A stretch of DNA of 64,000 nt from Sphingobacterium composti (GTDB lineage: Bacteria > Bacteroidota > Bacteroidia > Sphingobacteriales > Sphingobacteriaceae). Each line of letters begins with the position of its first letter. The stretch's first letter is position 1. Positions 63,110 to 64,000 of the stretch are shown one piece after another. The notes under the pieces were generated by a model. It ran no database searches. It saw only the letters and a list, made by a program, of their open reading frames with translations, and was not told the DNA's origin. The DNA is taken from NCBI RefSeq assembly GCF_009829075.1, contig NZ_WUQZ01000002.1, positions 87,959 through 151,958 of the forward strand, given 5' to 3'. The translations under genes and the position numbers were made by a program.

Positions 63110-63583
63110 ATGGGATGGCAAAAATACAATGGCGAATACCTTCGCTCTTCTATCAACGAAGCTGTTGAAACAGCAATTATTAGAGAAAGACAAATCGGCA
63201 ACAAACTAAAAGTATACATCGGAACAGACTCCCAAGTCAAACGAAACACGATAGAAATGGCCACCGTTATAGTTTTTCTTCGTGAACATAAAGGAGGATT
63301 TATGTTTACACAAAAAGAACGCATTACCTACCGCATGAGCATTAAAGAAAGAATGCTCCTTGAAGTCCAAAAATCGATTGAAGCTGCATATCAACTTTGT
63401 CCTTTACTCGACAAATATGAAGTAGATCTCGAGGTGCACGCTGATATAAACACCAACCCAAATTTTGAATCAAATGTAGCACTCAAAGAAGCAATGGGTT
63501 ATATATTGGGAATGGGCTTTGTTTTTAAAGCCAAACCAGAATCATTTGCTAGTACAAATTGTGCAAATAGAATAGTACAATAA
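63110..63583 (+). CDS. YkuK-like RNase H-fold protein
   Basis: 157 residues, cytosolic. The opening KVYIGTDSQVKRNTIEMATVIVFL has the first catalytic-type Asp of an RNase H fold, and VDLEVHADINTNPNFESNVALKEAMGYILGMGF carries the second acidic strand and helix. This matches the YkuK/DUF458 family of ribonuclease H-like proteins with unknown substrate; activity is not established. It lies 75 nt after upp on the same strand. Confidence 0.75.
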   Translation: MGWQKYNGEYLRSSINEAVETAIIRERQIGNKLKVYIGTDSQVKRNTIEMATVIVFLREHKGGFMFTQKERITYRMSIKERMLLEVQKSIEAAYQLCPLLDKYEVDLEVHADINTNPNFESNVALKEAMGYILGMGFVFKAKPESFASTNCANRIVQ

Positions 63584-63725
63584 GATTATTTTGGTTTATT
63601 TTCTTTTGAATTATTAATTCAATTAGTTTCTATTTGAATAAGTATATCTTTCGCTCTCTTTGCATCTACCCAAACCTCAATTTACGCATTTTAGTTGCCT
63701 AACTATTTTATGTAATATTGCATTA

Positions 63726-64000
63726 ATGGATATTATATCAAAGTCACTATTAAAAATTGCTGTTGTCGGGCCTGAATCCACAGGAAAATCTACCATGGCA
63801 AATTATCTAGCTAAAGAATTCAATACGTTCTGCGTTCCAGAATATGCACGATTTTATTGTCAAGACTTAGGTAATCAATATACTTTGGCGGATGAAGTGA
63901 ATATGTATTATGGACAAATTGCGCTCGAAGAAGCTATAGCAAGCCAAGTCAAGAATAATATACTCATCTGCGACACGACGATTTTAACGGTAAAAATATG
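63726..64000 (+). CDS. NadR-like ATPase/kinase, N-terminal part (cut by window edge)
   Basis: An ORF from ATG 63726 to the window end encodes at least 91 residues: MDIISKSLLKIAVVGPESTG, KSTMANYLAKEF, CVPEYARFYCQDL, ADEVNMYYGQIALEEAIASQ, NILICDTTILTVKIW. GPESTGKST is a P-loop, and the ExAR and ICDTxxLxxKIW segments are typical of the nicotinamide-riboside-kinase (AAA_28) domain of NadR. It probably phosphorylates nicotinamide riboside for NAD salvage. The stop and any N-terminal fusion partner are unseen, but the start leaves no room for a nucleotidyltransferase domain upstream. Confidence 0.8.
   Translation, partial: MDIISKSLLKIAVVGPESTGKSTMANYLAKEFNTFCVPEYARFYCQDLGNQYTLADEVNMYYGQIALEEAIASQVKNNILICDTTILTVKI

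Noticed and set aside
1..64000. CRISPR array, tRNA or rRNA genes, prophage
   Set aside because: No regularly spaced repeats, no tRNA cloverleaf or rRNA core sequence and no phage structural or integrase gene was seen on either strand.

Overview
The window looks like chromosomal DNA of a Sphingobacteriaceae-type Bacteroidota (Sphingobacterium/Pedobacter-like). The evidence is AT-rich DNA, promoters with the Bacteroidota -7 box TAnnTTTG, A-rich leaders mostly lacking Shine-Dalgarno sequences, two SusC/SusD systems with ECF sigma/FecR regulators, the long Bacteroidota form of IspG, and fimbrillin-type lipoproteins. Species assignment is inference; no rRNA or tRNA gene is visible.

Layout. 1-225: cut-off N-terminus of an IS4-family transposase with a nested hairpin over its start. 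226-17844: mostly housekeeping genes. These are a NamZ-like muramidase, topoisomerase IV subunit B, purU, an RlmI-like methyltransferase, an MlaE/MlaF-type ABC transporter, a LiaF-like membrane protein, ispG, a GH29 fucosidase, an MFS exporter, a fructose-6-phosphate aldolase/transaldolase, a Fur-family repressor, RNase R and a lipoprotein phosphoesterase. 17928-28445 and 34440-44790: two paralogous loci of the same design. Each has a divergent ECF sigma gene, then fecR-susC-susD-DUF4843-PKD-like lipoprotein-thioredoxin-fold protein on the minus strand. Between them lies the str operon rpsL-rpsG-fusA-rpsJ (29141-32681), which ends at a terminator right after rpsJ, plus an outer-membrane protein and a DsbA-family gene.

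44839-51750 is an envelope/regulatory region. It holds a beta-barrel protein, an SDR reductase, and an AraC regulator followed by a small unannotated ORF and a fimbrillin/FISUMP-like lipoprotein. It also holds an ECF sigma gene directly followed by a membrane-anchored trypsin-like protease whose N-terminus resembles an anti-sigma factor, and a 67-residue membrane protein. 51796-64000 is again mainly housekeeping: 1-Cys peroxiredoxin, two bacterial-PH-domain membrane proteins, acyl-CoA dehydrogenase, DinB-like protein, a proB-proA-(unknown)-Crp/Fnr operon, a small lipoprotein, uvrB, upp-like phosphoribosyltransferase, a YkuK-like RNase H-fold protein and the start of a NadR-like kinase.

The most interesting parts are: the twin sigma-regulated SusCD loci that carry redox proteins and propeller-like lipoproteins but no glycoside hydrolases; the sigma/anti-sigma-protease pair; the hidden 55-residue ORF ahead of the fimbrillin-like gene; and a shared 14-bp palindrome (TTATAC-NN-GTATAA) upstream of the Fur-family gene and of the small lipoprotein/proBA intergenic region. 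All family names come from reading motifs by eye; no database search was run.
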